Assembly: GCA_002794735.1 (NCBI GenBank)
Contig: NBAZ01000002.1
Span: 1,984,001-2,048,000 of the forward strand
DNA length: 64,000 bases
Direction: 5' to 3'
Origin: Pyrrhoderma lamaoense
Lineage: Eukaryota > Basidiomycota > Agaricomycetes > Hymenochaetales > Hymenochaetaceae
The notes below the pieces were generated by a model, which saw only the letters and a list, made by a program, of their open reading frames with translations, did not search any database and was not told where the DNA came from. Shown here one piece after another: positions 61,460 to 64,000 of the stretch. Each line of letters begins with the position of its first letter. The first letter of the stretch is position 1. The position numbers and the translations under genes are program-made.

Positions 61460-62815
61460 AATCAGTTTGCGATACTTTATAGAAACAATGAAGTGATGAT
61501 GCTCAACTGCTACTGTAACTGTGCACTGCAGACACGTTGCTCAGAGTGTTGAGTTCGTAATGATACTGGCTCTATTTCGAATTCTACCACTGATAACCAT
61601 CACTGCGGAATCTCTTCCAGCCTCTCATTCGTCCAACAGCATGAGTTATTATTGGATGTATATATTTCATAATCTACTTCATAACAAAACGTGGGTACCG
61701 ATGCCTCTCAAGATTGAAGCTGGTAGTTCACATTCTGACCAGTTTGCTACTCACTTGCATACCAAGCCGGCACCAGCTACCATAATCCCGGCATCAATTC
61801 ACCTATATAAACCGTCCCATTTCTCGAGACTTATCCTCATGCTCTTAGTCCACTACCACAACCTGAGTAACTCTGGAAACTCCTCTGCAGCGCAAAATGG
61901 TCTTCGACGCTGGGTAAACATGTCCATTAGATCGGGGGTCTGGGGTATCCGTTATCCCCCAATAACTAGAGCCTCTCTGGAGGGCCCCAGACCGGGGGAT
62001 GGGTGTGGAATGGGACCATCCCCAACAGCGTAAAGGCTTACTGTCGCTGTATAAACATTTGATGCCGGGAGCTGTGTGTATGGTCGCCAGCGAAGCTGGA
62101 GGTGGGTGGGCCTTCCAGCTGGGCGGAGTAGTGTTTTGTTGGTGGTAAGTTTCTTGATCTGTCATTTGTACTTTATTCGATGGCTGACTTTATATACACG
62201 CATATACCTTATGAGGGATCTGGCACGTTGAACTGGGTTAGTGACTACCATTATTTAACACAAGATGTCTTTACTAATGATCCATATTCTATGGTGGCGA
62301 GTTCTAAATCGGAACTTCGCTCTAATAGTGGATGACTCTATCTGTGCTTCCTTGAACTCAAGTGATCGTGGTTCTGTACTGTAAGTTTGTTGATTAACGC
62401 CTTCGTCTTTGCGGATGCTGATGTCAACTTGCATTTATATAGAGATTGGACTGGCTCTGTTTTTGGAGATTCTACGGCACGTCGTATTCTTGATTCGAGT
62501 TCTGTACCTGGTCGGGGTAAGCATGAATATCCTAAATATAAATATTCCCCTCTAAATATTGGCCGCTGTCACGGCATTCCTTCATAGTGCACATGTGCAA
62601 GGGCCGTTGGGGTCGTCTAGGTAATGGGTGTATGGAATCGACTGGGGGTGTTCCTCCTACTTTGTCATATGTAGTTGGGAGTTGTCACTGATACCGCCTC
62701 CGGGCTCACTTTCCACTTGGGGAACTGGAAATAAGGATTTACTGTAAGCCCTGTCTAATCATGTGATACGATGTTGTCTGATGATTTTTTACTATCTTAG
62801 GTACGGCTTTGTGAA
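61460..62815 (+). repeat. right arm of large inverted duplication
   Basis: Reverse-complement copy of 59045-60400. Point differences are spread along the whole length, including a one-base deletion at about 62020-62026 (ccatcccc against ccatcctcc in the left arm). Confidence 0.88.
61839..62335 (+). pseudogene. frameshifted duplicate of the left-arm gene
   Basis: Same tentative start (MLLVHYHNLSNSGNSSAAQN) and TATA (61804-61810) as the left copy. The one-base loss after the first intron shifts the frame before RKGLLSLYK. The match ends at a cttag junction near 62815, where the left copy appears to run on. It may be a broken copy, or the base may be another sequencing undercall. Confidence 0.35.
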
Positions 62816-63129
62816 GAATAGTATCTAAGATGCATAGTGATTGAACGCAAAGCGCATGTCCATAACATCATGTATTTGTATTCAATTGTACCTACAGATT
62901 TACAGTATATGATTTCTCGATAACATAAGAGCAATAACACAACATTAAGCTACCTGCGCACGAATGTGAGTACTGATAGCTCTAAGCTCATGAATTTTTT
63001 AAGAATTTGTCGGCTCACCTATTCGGATGACTTTAACCATGCATATACACCCACACGTCAAAGAGTCCTTTTTTATCTGTTAAACATATTTTGAATTCCG
63101 TTCTCATCAACTTGAATGTAGTACGATGA

Positions 63130-63485
63130 CTAACGACGAGCAGAGAAGACGGTTTTCCCGATTAGCTCACAGGCGCCAAACTTAGCACCAGCTATCTGCT
63201 TCGTAAAGGTACCGAAGATGTTAGGTTTGAAAAGAAGAACAGTGATGATCGAATTAGCCGGGATGTGGCTTCAGGAATGAAGATGTCATTATGAGAGTAA
63301 AATGAACTGGTCATAAGGGCAGCGAATACGTACATATTCCTCAACCAGTCAATGCCATCTGGAGTATTCTCGAGCCAAGGGGATTCGATTACTTCTAGCT
63401 TCTTTCCTGATTTATCATAGACACAAAAGGCAATAGAAACTTTCTCCCGTTGCTTAAAATGTAATTCGAGACTGATTTCTGCCAT
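63130..63485 (-). CDS. short protein of unknown function, about 97 residues
   Basis: Two exons joined across an intron with gtacgt and ctgaag borders. It starts MAEISLELHFKQREKVSIAF at 63485 and continues DKSGKKLEVIESPWLENTPD and GIDWLRN. Across the intron it reads IHIPANSIITVLLFKPNIFG and ends FGACELIGKTVFSARR. The alternating hydrophobic pattern suggests a beta-sandwich, possibly C2-like; that is a guess. The open frame after splicing and the conserved-looking C-terminus support a real gene, perhaps a fragment of a larger family. Confidence 0.5.
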
Positions 63486-63912
63486 AATTGTATAAGACTA
63501 TTGACGAGTAAGAATATGTTATCTGCGTTTACTCTTTATCTGTATGCAGCTACGTAGAGATAAAACGGGTTATCATTATATGCACGATACATCTAGGTTA
63601 AGCTAGCTACTTCACGCACGTTTCATAGTTTGTACAAGATTCCAAGGCTAAGGATTGGTGTACGTGCATCCTGGCGGTGGAGGAAACGATATTGGTCGCA
63701 TATAGAAGCACACTTGATGTGGCCCCCACGCAGTTGATAATGATATGATAGAAGTGAGGCAGTGGCTCCAGGACTAATGTAGTAAAATATTCCCATAACG
63801 GTAATTTATCTCGTTAGCGCGCCAAGCGTGTAAACTCCGACGGACCTACAAGATTTAAAGTGCTACAACAACGCGAATTACGTCTAAACGCTCCACTACA
63901 ACTACTGTCACC

Positions 63913-64000
63913 ATGCCTCGCAAACCAAAGGTGAGCTTTGTTGCGGATCACAAAAGCGATGCTGCTAAGGGACTGTGTAGTCTGGAATACCGAGAGGCTA
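63913..64000 (+). CDS. start of a gene cut by the window edge
   Basis: ATG in a good context (tcaccATG) after a C/A-rich leader. Read straight it gives MPRKPKVSFVADHKSDAAKG; alternatively GTGAGC at 63931 and tgtgtag at about 63980 would form a 50-bp intron after MPRKPK. Too short to identify. Confidence 0.35.
   Translation, partial: MPRKPKVSFVADHKSDAAKGLCSLEYREA

Noticed and set aside
59045..62815. Inverted duplication as a fold-back sequencing or assembly artefact
   Set aside because: The arms differ at many scattered positions, including an indel, and flanks and spacer are distinct; an artefact would give near-perfect arms.

Overview
The window looks like nuclear DNA of a filamentous basidiomycete, probably an agaricomycete. 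Genes are broken by many short GT-AG introns of about 50-70 bp. Proteins carry long Ser/Pro-rich disordered regions, and several families are typical of this group: a kinase with an MLKL-like N-terminal bundle, a HUA1-like protein, Rds1/ferritin-like secreted proteins and expansin-like DPBB proteins. I cannot name the species. Most genes lie on the minus strand.

Layout. 1-0.84 kb: 3' end of an Xaa-Pro aminopeptidase with a 7-nt micro-exon. 1.1-3.0 kb: TPR plus J-domain co-chaperone (DNAJC7 type). 3.4-7.6 kb: large protein with an MLKL-like four-helix bundle, a protein kinase and an extra C-terminal domain. 9.6 kb: small hydrophilic protein. 10.2-11.6 kb: Rds1/ferritin-like secreted protein. 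12.4-14.0 kb: HUA1-like protein. 16.6-18.0 kb: Asn-rich protein with decapeptide repeats. 19.5-23.5 kb: gag-only LTR retrotransposon sitting just upstream of the ATG of a small two-TM protein. 24.7-25.5 kb: MITE-like element. 26.6-29.4 kb and 31.7-35.4 kb: two long, mostly disordered proteins, the second with a coiled coil. 36.0-37.0 kb: short J-domain protein. 37.2-44.7 kb: three tandem paralogous MFS transporters. 45.8-47.9 kb: ZIP metal transporter with a His tract. 49.0-50.1 kb: secreted expansin-like protein. 50.2-53.2 kb: head-to-head pair of an iron-type alcohol dehydrogenase/maleylacetate reductase and a flavin reductase. 53.7-55.1 kb: HSP20-like protein. 56.4-58.0 kb: CDF metal transporter. 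59.0-62.8 kb: large inverted duplication with arms of about 1.36 kb. 63.1-64.0 kb: a short protein and the start of another gene.

Metal transport is a recurring theme (ZIP, CDF and possibly the MFS array), as are chaperones (two J-proteins and an HSP20-like protein). Whether neighbours share a pathway is inference; the maleylacetate reductase/flavin reductase pair is the most suggestive.

Technical note that affects reading: at about a dozen places a protein clearly continues in another frame if one base is added to a homopolymer. The two LTRs of the retroelement also appear to differ only in two G-run lengths. I read these as probable homopolymer undercalls in the sequence rather than a dozen independent mutations, so affected genes are annotated as full-length with frameshifts noted.
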